Shown: one piece after another, positions 35,312-44,597 of the stretch
Numbering within the stretch: the first letter of the stretch is position 1
How the letters are laid out: every line of letters begins with the position of its first letter
Origin: JACMJL01 sp963791805
GTDB taxonomy: Bacteria > Bacillota > Clostridia > Clostridiales > Clostridiaceae
Assembly (NCBI GenBank): GCA_963791805.1
Contig: CAWBTU010000003.1
Location: 496,001 to 560,000, forward strand
DNA: 64,000 nt
Direction of reading: 5' to 3'
Program-made: the position numbers and the translations under genes
Notes under the pieces: generated by a model
Seen by the model: the letters and a program-made list of their open reading frames with translations, nothing else
Told to the model about the DNA's origin: nothing
Database searches by the model: none

Positions 35312-36997
35312 CTATAAGGATTTTTTATATATTTTACAATCTTTATCAAACACACTGTATACAGCTTCTACCTTAGGAGAAAGAATACCTTCACTTTTTC
35401 CTAATACAAGAAATCCGTTTCTATCAAGTGAATTACTAAATTGAAACAATATTTTCTCTTGAAGTTCACTATCAAAATATATTAGTACATTTCTACAGAG
35501 AATAAGCTGAAATTCATTTATTATTCCAGTCTCTAAGAGGCTATGCTGGAAAAAAAGGATTTTATCTTTTATATTCTTTTTTACGGAGTATATATCCTGT
35601 CTTTTATCAAAATATTCTTCTAAATCCTTTTTACCATTTAAATTTATATAACTTTGTTTAAAACTATTGTATTTATCTTCATTATATAAACCATTTTTTG
35701 CTTCATCAATTACGTATGGATTTATGTCAGTAGCATAAATCTGGCATTTATTGAGTATACCTAGTTCAGAAAGCAATATTGCTAGTGAATAGGGTTCTTC
35801 ACCAGTGGAGCATCCTGCGCACCATATTTTAATATGTAAATAAGAAGTTAGATAAGGTAATATCTTGTTTTTAATTGTAACAAAAGTATCCTCATCTCTA
35901 AAGAATTCAGTTACATTTATTGACATCTCCAAAAAAAGTTCCTCAAAACTATCTGGATCATTATTAATCAATTCTGTAAATTTATTAAAATCTTTAATAT
36001 TTAACTTTACCATAGCAGAATGAATTCGCCTTTTTATACTTTCACTTCTATAGTTTTTATAGTCAAAGCCATAGATTAAATGAATTTTTTCAAGCAACTC
36101 ATTAAACTGCTCATCGTCAAAGTAATATTCACCAATATTGTTTGACACATATTTTATTATATCCTCAAGTGGTAATATTTCATCATATTTCCCTGTTTTT
36201 ATAGCATTCTCTAAAAGTGGCGTTGCTTCACATTCAAAAGGGTCTTCAATTATTATTTTTGAATTGTTTTCCTTTAAAAAGCTTAGTTCAGTTGAGCCAT
36301 CACTACCGTATCCACATAACAACACTGAACATAGTTTCTCTTTATACTCTTTTGACAAGGATCTTAATAAAACATCTATTGATGGCCTAGCATAATTTAC
36401 GGCTTCACCCTTCACAAGTCTTATTTTTTTTCTTTCTACAATCATATGGTAATCAGAAGGTGCAATGTAAATTGTTTCTTCCTTTATATCATCTCCATCT
36501 TCTGGACTAACCACCTTGTATTTTGTTCTTTCTCTTAAGATATCTGGCAATAAGTTGGGGGCTTTCCGCCATAGGTGTTGAACTATAAATATGCTTGCGT
36601 TGGAATTAGGAAGTTTATCTATAAACCTCAATACTTTTTCTAGGCTTCCAGCTGAACCTCCAATGGCGATGGCTTTAAAATATTTACTTCTATTTTCAAT
36701 ATATTTATGGTTCTCATAAAACACATTTTTAATGTTTAATCTAAGAAAATATGAATACAAATAGCTATGGGAAGTGATAATTTTGTATTTCACCTTTTGT
36801 TTATGCCTCATAACATCAACAAGTTTTAAAACAGTATCGGAATTTAGAACCCTAGCATTCATAAAAGTTATTACAATCTCTTTTACGCCATCCTGCATCA
36901 TTTCATAGAAAAATTTTTCATTATCTTCAACACTCTTAAGTTCTCCTAAAACAATTACTCTTTTTATATCACCATTATTATGAGAAATAATGTTCAA
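35312..36997 (-). CDS. STAS-CheB-CheR fusion protein
   Basis: A 561-residue fusion that joins both chemoreceptor-modifying activities in one chain. Residues about 1-100 look like a STAS-type domain (VIVLGELKS, IVITFMNARVLNSD). About 105-285 form a CheB methylesterase with the catalytic Ser in GGSAGS, His in VQHLW and Asp in CGYGSDGS, but no CheB receiver. About 300-561 form a CheR methyltransferase with the SAM motif CAGCSTGEEPYSLAI, ATDIN and CRNVLIYFD. TTG 36997 gives better spacing to GGAG than GTG 37006. CheB/CheR fusions near hybrid kinases are known; the STAS head is unusual. The methylated target is unknown. Confidence 0.85.
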   Translation of the reverse strand: MNIISHNNGDIKRVIVLGELKSVEDNEKFFYEMMQDGVKEIVITFMNARVLNSDTVLKLVDVMRHKQKVKYKIITSHSYLYSYFLRLNIKNVFYENHKYIENRSKYFKAIAIGGSAGSLEKVLRFIDKLPNSNASIFIVQHLWRKAPNLLPDILRERTKYKVVSPEDGDDIKEETIYIAPSDYHMIVERKKIRLVKGEAVNYARPSIDVLLRSLSKEYKEKLCSVLLCGYGSDGSTELSFLKENNSKIIIEDPFECEATPLLENAIKTGKYDEILPLEDIIKYVSNNIGEYYFDDEQFNELLEKIHLIYGFDYKNYRSESIKRRIHSAMVKLNIKDFNKFTELINNDPDSFEELFLEMSINVTEFFRDEDTFVTIKNKILPYLTSYLHIKIWCAGCSTGEEPYSLAILLSELGILNKCQIYATDINPYVIDEAKNGLYNEDKYNSFKQSYINLNGKKDLEEYFDKRQDIYSVKKNIKDKILFFQHSLLETGIINEFQLILCRNVLIYFDSELQEKILFQFSNSLDRNGFLVLGKSEGILSPKVEAVYSVFDKDCKIYKKSL

Positions 36998-37018
36998 GTA
37001 GATCACTCCATCTATTTA

Positions 37019-40000
37019 TTATTTAGTAATCCATGCATTTATTAGACTAATTAGCACATCATAATCCACTGGCTTAGAAATATAATCATTAGCTCCTGCT
37101 TCAATACATTTTTCTTTGTCACCTTTTAATGCCTTTGCAGTTAACGCAATTATTGGTAAGTCCTTATACTCCTCCTTACTTCTTATATTTCCCATACACT
37201 CGTATCCATCCATTACAGGCATCATTATATCCATTAGTACTAAGTCTACTCGTTCATTTTTTAATTTTTCTAGAGCTTTCTTTCCATTCTCAGCCTGTAG
37301 CACGTTAACACCATAGTCTTCAAGGGCTGCAGCAAGGACATACACATTTTTAGGATCATCATCCACTATTAAAACTTTACTATCCTTTATTGCTTCACCT
37401 TTGTTTATTTTAAGCTTATTATATAAGTAGGATTGTTCTTTTTCAGATACAGTTTCTTCCCTTCTATTAATAAGCACTATCAATTCATCTTGTAGTCTTT
37501 CAATAGAATTAACGGTTTTAATAATTATTTTGGATGCATATTTTTTTAACTTTTCTTCTAATTCTGTTTCAAAGGAAACATCTCTTCCTGTATAAACGAT
37601 TATAGGGAGCTCTTCATTTTTCTCCTTTATATATTTACATAAATCCAACCCATTTCCACTCTTTAAGCGTAAATCAGTTATTACTGCATCAAAGTCGTAA
37701 GTTTCCATCAACTTTTTTGCTTCACTTTCTTCAGCGGCTGTAATTATTTTAATTTCATCATTTTCTATTAATTCTTTAATTGCATCACTTTGAACAAAAT
37801 TATCTTCAACAAGCATTACATACTTTACGTTGGTATACACATTTTTAGTTTCTAAATCAGCACTTATTAAATCCTCTAGTTTCTCATAGTCTGGTAGTAG
37901 TAGTGAAAATTCACTTCCCAGACCCTCTTCGCTCTTTAGTTTAATTTTACCTTTAAGTAATGATGCACTCACTTGTGCTATAGACAATCCAAGTCCTGTA
38001 CCTCCATATTTCCTAGAAATTGAACTATCCATTTGTTCAAAGGCTTCAAATACCTTTTGCTGTTTTGCTTTAGGTATACCAATACCTGTATCTTTAACTG
38101 AAATTACTATTGGATATTCATCATTTTCTCCGACTTCTATCTTTAAGCTTACTTTACCATTCTCAGTAAACTTAAATGAATTTGATAGGAAATTGCTAAT
38201 AATTTGTGAAATTCTTTCTCTATCAGAGTTTATGTTTTTATTTAGATTATCTTCACATACAAATTCTATTCCCTTTTCTTCGGCCAATGAAATAAAATTA
38301 TCTTTTATATCTTCAATTAAATCGTAACTATTAAAACAAGTATAATTTAGCTCAACCTTTCCTGCTTCCAACTTTGATAAGTCTAATATATCATTAATTA
38401 ACCTTAGAAGCTCTTTACCTGATCTATTGATAATCTCCATCTTTTCAATGTCTTTTTTGCTTAAGTTTTTTCCATTATTATTGGTAAACAATTTTGATAA
38501 TAAAATAATTGAATTTAAAGGTGTTCTAAGCTCATGAGACATATTGGCAAGAAACTCTGATTTATAATTACTTGATGCTTCTAACTCTAATGCCCTTATC
38601 TCTAGTTCTTTCTGTATCTCAGTTAAATTCTCATTTTTTTCTTTTACTTCCTCTGACTGTTGTTTAAGCGTTTGTTGTTGTTCCTCTAGTTGAGAGTTTG
38701 ATTGCTGAAGTTCTTCTGCTTGTTGCTGCAACAATTGTTGTTGTTCTTCCATCTGAGTATTGGTTTTCTGTAATTCCTCAGATTGTTGCGTAAGTAATTG
38801 TTGTTGCTCCTCCAGCTGTGAGTTTATTTTTTGAGTCTCTTCTGTACGAATTCTTAGCTCTAAATTGTATTCTTCAATTCCATCTTTTGCGGTTTTAGTT
38901 TCCTCTAACAACTCTTTAATTTTTATAGACTGAATTAATGTAAACAAAGTTGTTGACATACCTCTACTTATTTCTTCAATAAAAGAGCTTTTTGTCATAT
39001 CAAAATTCTGAAAAAAAGCTAGCTCAATAACTGCTAACAATTTAGATTCGAACTCCAATGGAAATGCATATGTGCTAATTGGGGTTTCAGAAAAGAAACC
39101 TGTAGTAATCATTGCCTCGCCAGGTTTTATATTGCTTTGTAAAATTGCTTTTCTTTCTAGCGCCACTTGGCCTATTGATCCTTCACCCATTTCAAAAGTT
39201 CTTTTCGCCATATTGTTTTGAGTAAATGCAAATGAACCCTGAAGTTTTAAGTTATTTCTATTCTCATCATAAATATATAAAACTGAACTGCCTGCATTAA
39301 GATATCTTGCTAAAAATGCAGTTGCTTTATTTGAAAACTCCGATAACGATAGCTCACCAGAAATAGTTCCATTTAGTTCTGCTTGACCCTCTTTTATCCA
39401 TAACTCATCGTTTATCTTTTCTACAAGCCAATTATATGCTTCTGACATATCAGAAATTTCATCCTTGTTATCATATTCTACATACTCTAATACACCAGTA
39501 TTCGAAGCATGTAGAATAACTTTCTTTAGCGAATTTATTGATTTAATTATGCTTTTTAAAGTGATGATAAATATAAACAATAGAACTGTAATTGTTCCAA
39601 AGAACACTACAACTAGAACTATTTCGTATCTATCTTTAGTATCACTTCCCTTGTCTACAAAACTACTGGCCTTATCATTGGCATTTTTTTTAATTTCCAT
39701 GGATTTTTCTTCTATTTTTTTTACCTGAGCTTCTTCTTGGCTTCTCAGATCAGCTGTTTCGATGTTGCTACTTTGATCTATTCTATTTTCTTTCATCTGA
39801 TCAATCATAGGAATCCAATTTTCAATGATTTTTCTAGTTTCTATTTCAATTTGTTTTCCTTCTTCTCCTAAAATAGAACTCCTTATACTATCTAGATCCG
39901 TATAAATTCTTTCTTTTGATTTATCTATGTCATTTAAGTATTGCGTTTTTTCTGATATAGTATCTGAACTATTTAGACTTTTTATATCTGATTGTATTTT

Positions 40001-40192
40001 ATAAATCGAAGTATTAATATCGTTTGCTGAATTTGAAACGCTTAAGGGATGCTTATATAGTGTATTTAATAAATCACCGATTGAATTGACGAAGAAACCC
40101 GCTACTGATAAGACTAATAATAGACTTATAACTGAAAAACTAAAATTTAATATAAGTTTTTGTTTTATATTTATTTTATTAATAATTTTCAT
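37019..40192 (-). CDS. membrane hybrid histidine kinase with GAF, Q-rich coiled coil and two receivers
   Basis: A 1057-residue sensor: TM1 at about 10-33, an extracellular helical sensor (about 35-188), TM2 at about 190-213, HAMP, GAF (about 265-420), and a coiled coil (about 430-550) with repeated EEQQQLL-type heptads rich in Gln. Then come HisKA (MSHELRTPLNSII), ATPase (SNFLSNSFKFT, GTGLGLSIAQ) and two receivers (about 790-905 with VITDLRLKSG; about 933-1055 with LVLMDIMMPV and YISKPV). The first gene of the triad, with GGGGG before ATG 40192. The long coiled coil resembles those in CheB/CheR-associated hybrid kinases. Signal unknown. Confidence 0.88.
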   Translation of the reverse strand: MKIINKINIKQKLILNFSFSVISLLLVLSVAGFFVNSIGDLLNTLYKHPLSVSNSANDINTSIYKIQSDIKSLNSSDTISEKTQYLNDIDKSKERIYTDLDSIRSSILGEEGKQIEIETRKIIENWIPMIDQMKENRIDQSSNIETADLRSQEEAQVKKIEEKSMEIKKNANDKASSFVDKGSDTKDRYEIVLVVVFFGTITVLLFIFIITLKSIIKSINSLKKVILHASNTGVLEYVEYDNKDEISDMSEAYNWLVEKINDELWIKEGQAELNGTISGELSLSEFSNKATAFLARYLNAGSSVLYIYDENRNNLKLQGSFAFTQNNMAKRTFEMGEGSIGQVALERKAILQSNIKPGEAMITTGFFSETPISTYAFPLEFESKLLAVIELAFFQNFDMTKSSFIEEISRGMSTTLFTLIQSIKIKELLEETKTAKDGIEEYNLELRIRTEETQKINSQLEEQQQLLTQQSEELQKTNTQMEEQQQLLQQQAEELQQSNSQLEEQQQTLKQQSEEVKEKNENLTEIQKELEIRALELEASSNYKSEFLANMSHELRTPLNSIILLSKLFTNNNGKNLSKKDIEKMEIINRSGKELLRLINDILDLSKLEAGKVELNYTCFNSYDLIEDIKDNFISLAEEKGIEFVCEDNLNKNINSDRERISQIISNFLSNSFKFTENGKVSLKIEVGENDEYPIVISVKDTGIGIPKAKQQKVFEAFEQMDSSISRKYGGTGLGLSIAQVSASLLKGKIKLKSEEGLGSEFSLLLPDYEKLEDLISADLETKNVYTNVKYVMLVEDNFVQSDAIKELIENDEIKIITAAEESEAKKLMETYDFDAVITDLRLKSGNGLDLCKYIKEKNEELPIIVYTGRDVSFETELEEKLKKYASKIIIKTVNSIERLQDELIVLINRREETVSEKEQSYLYNKLKINKGEAIKDSKVLIVDDDPKNVYVLAAALEDYGVNVLQAENGKKALEKLKNERVDLVLMDIMMPVMDGYECMGNIRSKEEYKDLPIIALTAKALKGDKEKCIEAGANDYISKPVDYDVLISLINAWITK

Positions 40193-40349
40193 ACAAAACC
40201 CCCTAAAATTATATTAAGTTTTCTTCAATAATCATATTTACATTATACTACATTAATTGCAAATATCTATAACGGCCATCAACAATTATTTATTTAAACG
40301 CTTATAATTTCAGCGGTCCTAATTGCACATTGGGTACTCATTTATCACT

Positions 40350-40389
40350 TTATCCACATCTTTCTATGGATATTTGGTACTTATCCACA
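40350..40389 (+). promoter_or_regulatory. two consensus DnaA boxes away from oriC
   Basis: TTATCCACA occurs exactly at 40350-40358 and again at 40381-40389, in the same orientation and 31 bp apart. They lie 158-197 bp upstream of the hybrid-kinase start and about 22 kb from oriC. They could be a DnaA-titration or DnaA-regulated site. Confidence 0.6.
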
Positions 40390-40470
40390 GTTGCCTGTAC
40401 ATTATTCTTTGAAACCTGTGACTTATTTATATAGATATTATGTTACTTTTCCCTTATTTTTGTCTTCTTA

Positions 40471-40525
40471 GGAGCGGCACACCCTTCTCTTATAAGATAG
40501 CTCTTCGACGCTGAGGATGTCTCGG
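40471..40525. repeat. GC-rich hairpin, copy B of a recurring element
   Basis: The order CACACCCTTCTCTTA, CTCTTCGA, CTGAGGATGTCTCGGG matches the element at 20205-20253, with drift in the arms. T4 follows on the plus strand. No gene ends here, so it seems to be a dispersed repeat rather than an in-place terminator. Confidence 0.45.
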
Positions 40526-40551
40526 GTTTTCTTGGACCAACTTATATTATT

Positions 40552-40586
40552 GATATCAATTGAAACTAACCGAGTTAATTGATATC
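40552..40586. repeat. 10-bp perfect inverted repeat
   Basis: GATATCAATT and AATTGATATC are separated by 15 bases. It could be a protein-binding site; no T-run follows. It lies in non-coding sequence 35 bp before the large palindrome. Confidence 0.5.
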
Positions 40587-40623
40587 GAAAAATTATTCTG
40601 ATTTAAGATAATCAATTATGGCT

Positions 40624-40827
40624 AAAGAACAATATGCTATTTTATGCGTAGAGGTTGTCTGAGCGAATTTTAGAAAGACTTGGCTGTTTAATTTTTAAAT
40701 TGCGTTAAGTCCACGAAATGTTTGAGCGATAGCGAGTTTTTAGTGGATAGCAATTTGAAAATTAAACAGCTTAGTCTTTCTTGATGCAGCGAACTACCTC
40801 TTAGCATAAAATAGCATATTGTTCTTT
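40624..40827. repeat. 204-bp palindromic element with perfect 24-bp terminal inverted repeats
   Basis: The ends 40624-40647 and 40804-40827 are exact reverse complements over 24 bp. The arms continue to pair with few mismatches through AGAGGT, AGAAAGACT, GCTGTTTAATTTT and AAATTGC, to a centre of about 45 bp holding GTCCAC/GTGGAT and GAGCGATAGCGAG. No reading frame and no clear target duplication. The structure fits a MITE-like element or a dispersed intergenic palindrome of clostridia. Confidence 0.75.
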
Positions 40828-40856
40828 CCCTTATTTTCATTAAATAAGAAAAATAA

Positions 40857-40902
40857 TAGCTGCTTCAAACTAGAAATTACTTTCTAATATGAAACAGCTA
40901 TA
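40857..40902 (-). terminator. nested-hairpin terminator after dnaB
   Basis: An outer stem TAGCTGCTTCA / TGAAACAGCTA (one mismatch) encloses an inner stem TAGAAA / TTTCTA. On the minus strand a T-rich tract follows. It ends the long rps-to-dnaB gene string. The same two-stem design recurs at 48077-48119. Confidence 0.8.
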
Positions 40903-40904
40903 TC

Positions 40905-42236
40905 TTAATCTTGATGGACAATATCCAATCTTCCAAATTTACTGAATTGTCCAAGCCAAGCTAGCTTAACAGTTCCAGTTGGACCATTTCTTTGTTTAGC
41001 AATAATGCATTCTGCCACATTTTTATCTTCCGTTTCTTTATCGTAGTATTCATCCCTATAAAGAAACATAACAATGTCAGCATCTTGTTCTATTGATCCT
41101 GATTCTCTCAAATCTGATAGCATCGGTCTGTGATCTGCCCTTTGCTCAGGTGCTCTGGAAAGCTGTGAAAGTGCAATAATGGGACACTGCATTTCTTTTG
41201 CTAGAGCTTTGATTGATCTTGAAATTTCTGATACCTCTTGCTGTCTACTTTCAGTATTGCTTCCAGACATAAGCTGCAAGTAATCTATTATTATCAAATC
41301 AATTCCATGCTCTATTTTTAACCTTCTACATTTTGACCTCATTTCCATTACTGTAGTTCCAGCTGTATCGTCTATGTAAATTTTAGCTGAAGCAAGTGGG
41401 CCTGATGCCCTTGCGATACTTTCCCAGTCCGAATCTTCCAAATTACCTGTCCTAAGTTTTAGCATATCTACATTTGCTTCTGAACAAAGCAATTTATATG
41501 CTAATTGCTCCTTTGACATTTCTAATGAAAAAATGGCAACACTTTTCCCAGTTCTTAATGCTGCGTTTTCAGCAAGATTTAGTGCAAAGGTAGTTTTACC
41601 CATAGATGGTCTTGCTGCTATAAGTATCATATCTCCCTTTTGAAAACCTGAGGTTTTTCCATCTAATTCAGGAAATCCTGATGGAACTCCTGTAATTTCA
41701 CCCTTGTTGTTGAATAATCTTTCTATTTCAGAAAAACCTCTCTCAAGAACTGTACTCATATTTTCAAAATCACTAGTACTTCTTCTCTCTGCAATATCAA
41801 AAATCTTCTTCTCTGCTGAATCCATTACTGAAGGAACATCATTTTGCTTATTATAACTATCATCTATAATTTCTGTAGACGCTTTAATAAGCTTTCTGAG
41901 CATAGACTTCTGCTGAACAAGTTTAATGTGCGAAGAAATATTAGCTGTAGTAACTACCGAGCTACATACCTCTGTAACGTAAGTAATACCACCTGCAGCT
42001 TCTAGCTTCTCTGATGATCTAAGATGATCAATTAGTGTAACCATATCTACAGGAATATCCCTCTGATATAAGTCTAAAATAGCATTAAATATTACTTTAT
42101 GAATTTCTCTGTAAAAGTCCTCACTTTTTAGACTCTCTACCGCTTGGGCAATTGCTATTCTATCTATTATCATTGCACCGATGATACTTTGTTCAGCATC
42201 AATATTCTGCGGCAAGCTCCTTAGAGGTTGCTCCAT
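40905..42236 (-). CDS. dnaB: replicative DNA helicase DnaB
   Basis: The hexameric 5'-3' helicase that unwinds DNA at the replication fork. The 443-residue protein has an N-terminal helical domain (LPQNIDAEQSIIGAM start, 1-150) and a RecA-fold C-domain with Walker A ARPSMGKTTFA, LSLEM (in AIFSLEMSKEQL), Walker B LIIIDYLQLM and the arginine-finger region LRESGSIEQDAD. Family-standard length. It follows lonC by 3 bases in the same operon. Confidence 0.97.
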   Translation of the reverse strand: MEQPLRSLPQNIDAEQSIIGAMIIDRIAIAQAVESLKSEDFYREIHKVIFNAILDLYQRDIPVDMVTLIDHLRSSEKLEAAGGITYVTEVCSSVVTTANISSHIKLVQQKSMLRKLIKASTEIIDDSYNKQNDVPSVMDSAEKKIFDIAERRSTSDFENMSTVLERGFSEIERLFNNKGEITGVPSGFPELDGKTSGFQKGDMILIAARPSMGKTTFALNLAENAALRTGKSVAIFSLEMSKEQLAYKLLCSEANVDMLKLRTGNLEDSDWESIARASGPLASAKIYIDDTAGTTVMEMRSKCRRLKIEHGIDLIIIDYLQLMSGSNTESRQQEVSEISRSIKALAKEMQCPIIALSQLSRAPEQRADHRPMLSDLRESGSIEQDADIVMFLYRDEYYDKETEDKNVAECIIAKQRNGPTGTVKLAWLGQFSKFGRLDIVHQD

Positions 42237-42239
42237 ATT

Positions 42240-44141
42240 TTATCCCTCCAAAACTAACTCCATTACTTCTTCTATAGTACTTACTGTTTTAACAACTATA
42301 TCAGTTAATCCACTTGGTATCTCTTTTGAATTATCTTCGGGTACAATTACTAGCTTAATACCTTTTCGTCTAGCACCATAAACCTTTTCAAATATTCCCC
42401 CAACAGGCTTTACCTTACCCCTTAATGAAATTTCCCCTGTAATTGCAATATCTTGCCTTATAGGTTTTTCGGTAAGGGCACTTATAATACAAATTGTTAT
42501 TGCTGTTCCTGCAGATGGACCATCTATTCTTCCACCACCTATTACATTTACGTGGATATCGTAATCCTTAATATCTTTATTAGTAAGTTTTCTAATTACT
42601 GAGGCAGCATTAAACACGGAATCCTTAGCCATGCTTCCTGCAGTATCATTGAATCTTACTTGACCAGCACCTTTTTCTTTAGCAGGAAATACTGTAGTTT
42701 CAATTTCAATTGTAGAACCAATGTATCCACTTACTCCAAGTCCATGTATATGACCAATTTCTTTGCTATTTAATTTTTTAATTTCTTCATATGGTGTAAG
42801 TCTACCAATTGAAATAATATCTTCTACATCCTTAACATCTATAGTTATAATATCATCTGGATTTAAATCTTTGTTATAAAGAACGTAGCCATACACATCA
42901 GAAAGAATATTTATAGCTTTTCTACCTTCAATTGTGTATCTACTAATAAGTTCAGGTACTCCAAGAGACAATTTAATTCTTAATTTTTCAGCAGCATTTA
43001 ATACTATCTTTTCAATATCCTTTGAAGTTAAGGGTTCAAAGTAAACTTCGGTACATCTTGATCTTAATGCTGGATTAATTTCAGATGGTTCTCTTGTTGT
43101 AGCTCCTATCAGTACAAAATCAGCAGGTGCTCCTTTATCAAATAAATACTTGATATACTTAGGAGTATTTTCATCATCTGGATCATAATACGATGATGAA
43201 AACTCTACCCTTTTATCCTCTAATACTTTTAAAAGTTTATTTTGAAGAATGTTGTCTAGCTCTCCGATTTCGTCAATGAATAAAACCCCGCCGTGAGCCT
43301 CTGTAACAAGTCCTGTCTTCGGTTCAGGAACTCCCATCGAAGCAAGATCCATTTTACTCCCTTGATAGATAGGGTCATGAACAGAACCCAATAATGGGTT
43401 TGTAATTTCTCTAGGATCCCATCTCAAAGTGGTACCATCAACCTCTACAAACTTTGAGTTATCATCAAAAGGCGTATATTTAAGTTTCTTAGCTTCTTCT
43501 AACGCAAGTCTAGCTGCTGTCGTCTTTCCAACACCAGGAGGACCATAAAGAATAATATGCTGAGGATAAGGAGACGCTATTTTTGAAAGAATAGATTAAA
43601 TAGCTCTTTCCTGTCCTACTATTTCATCAAATGAGTCAGGTCTTAAAAGTGCTTGAACATTTTTAGTTAATTTTTTTGAATCTAATACCTCTAGGGTAGC
43701 ATACTTCTTTAAAGTTTTTGCATTTTCAGGACCTTTTTGCTTCTTAAGAATTCCAAGCCTTACTTCATCAAAGTATTTTTCCTGTTTCTCAATAACTGCA
43801 GTTTCAACTTCTCTTTCAATTTTAGTTTCAATATATCTTTTAGCTAGTGCTTCTGCAATATAATGACTTGTGTTTTCCACTACTTCTTCTACATTATTTT
43901 CAGTTGGAACTACTTTAATCCCTTTACCTTCACTTACAACTTTATTAATAACATACAACTTATCATAAGCACTTTTACTCTTCATATGTTTTTCTAGTTT
44001 ATACTTTACAATTCTTGCATTTATAGTTCCTTCATCTAGTAGTTTCTGAAGAACCCCATATAAGGCTTCAACTTTTACTTCTAAAGGCATTGAGTTTAAC
44101 CAGCTTTGTTGCAAATCGCTTAATTCCATTTGATTTTTCAA
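42240..44141 (-). pseudogene. lonC: Lon-family ATP-dependent protease LonC, interrupted by one in-frame stop
   Basis: A single frame from TTG 44141 (AAGGAGG upstream) to the stop at 42240 would encode 633 residues, the normal LonC length, but TAA at 43596-43598 interrupts it after about 181 codons, in GQERAI-stop-SILSKIA. Just beyond the stop are an intact Walker A GPPGVGKTT and later LFIDEIGEL and the S16 protease domain, with catalytic Ser in DGPSAG and Lys in GKVKPVGG. An AAA to TAA change would explain it. An internal TTG at 43427 lies after Walker A, so the remaining part cannot be an active ATPase. Either a sequence error or a very recent knockout. Confidence 0.85.
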
Positions 44142-44153
44142 GCTATATCCTCC

Positions 44154-44597
44154 TTATTTTTCAATAACGGCAACTGTCATTTTAGTTGAAACTTCAGCAT
44201 ATAACTTTATCTCTATTTCATATATCCCTAAATTCTTAATAGCATCTGCGGTTATTTTTTTCTTATCTATGTCTGTATTATATTGTACTTTTATAGCCTC
44301 AGCAATATCCTTTGTAGTAATAGCTCCAAACAATCTTCCACTTTCTCCTGCTTTTACTACTATTTCTATTTTTTTATTTCTTAGCTCATCTGCTAATTTC
44401 TGCGCGGCTTCAATTTCTGAAAGCTTCTTTTTTCTTGCATTCTCATTTTTTTGATTTAGTATGTGCAAATTTGCATCTGAAGCCTCCTCAGCTAATTTCT
44501 TTGGGAATAAGAAATTTCTTGCATACCCATCTGATGCATTTATTACATCTCCTTTTTTTCCTACCGATTTCACATCTTGTAATAATATTACCTTCAT
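44154..44597 (-). CDS. rplI: 50S ribosomal protein L9
   Basis: A 147-residue L9: N-terminal rRNA-binding domain (MKVILLQDVKSVGKKGD, GYARNFLFPKKLA), a long connecting helix and the C-terminal domain (GRLFGAITTKDIAEAI). Its ATG overlaps the stop of gdpP (ATGA), so the two are translationally coupled. Complete. Confidence 0.97.
   Translation of the reverse strand: MKVILLQDVKSVGKKGDVINASDGYARNFLFPKKLAEEASDANLHILNQKNENARKKKLSEIEAAQKLADELRNKKIEIVVKAGESGRLFGAITTKDIAEAIKVQYNTDIDKKKITADAIKNLGIYEIEIKLYAEVSTKMTVAVIEK

Larger units (their letters stand above)
40193..40904. other. 711-bp non-coding region with several structured elements
   Basis: No gene is seen. From left to right it holds two perfect DnaA boxes (40350 and 40381), a GC-richer hairpin (40471-40525), an inverted repeat (40552-40586), a 204-bp palindromic element (40624-40827) and the dnaB terminator. 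Promoter sequences for the leftward hybrid-kinase operon must lie in the first part. Confidence 0.7.
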
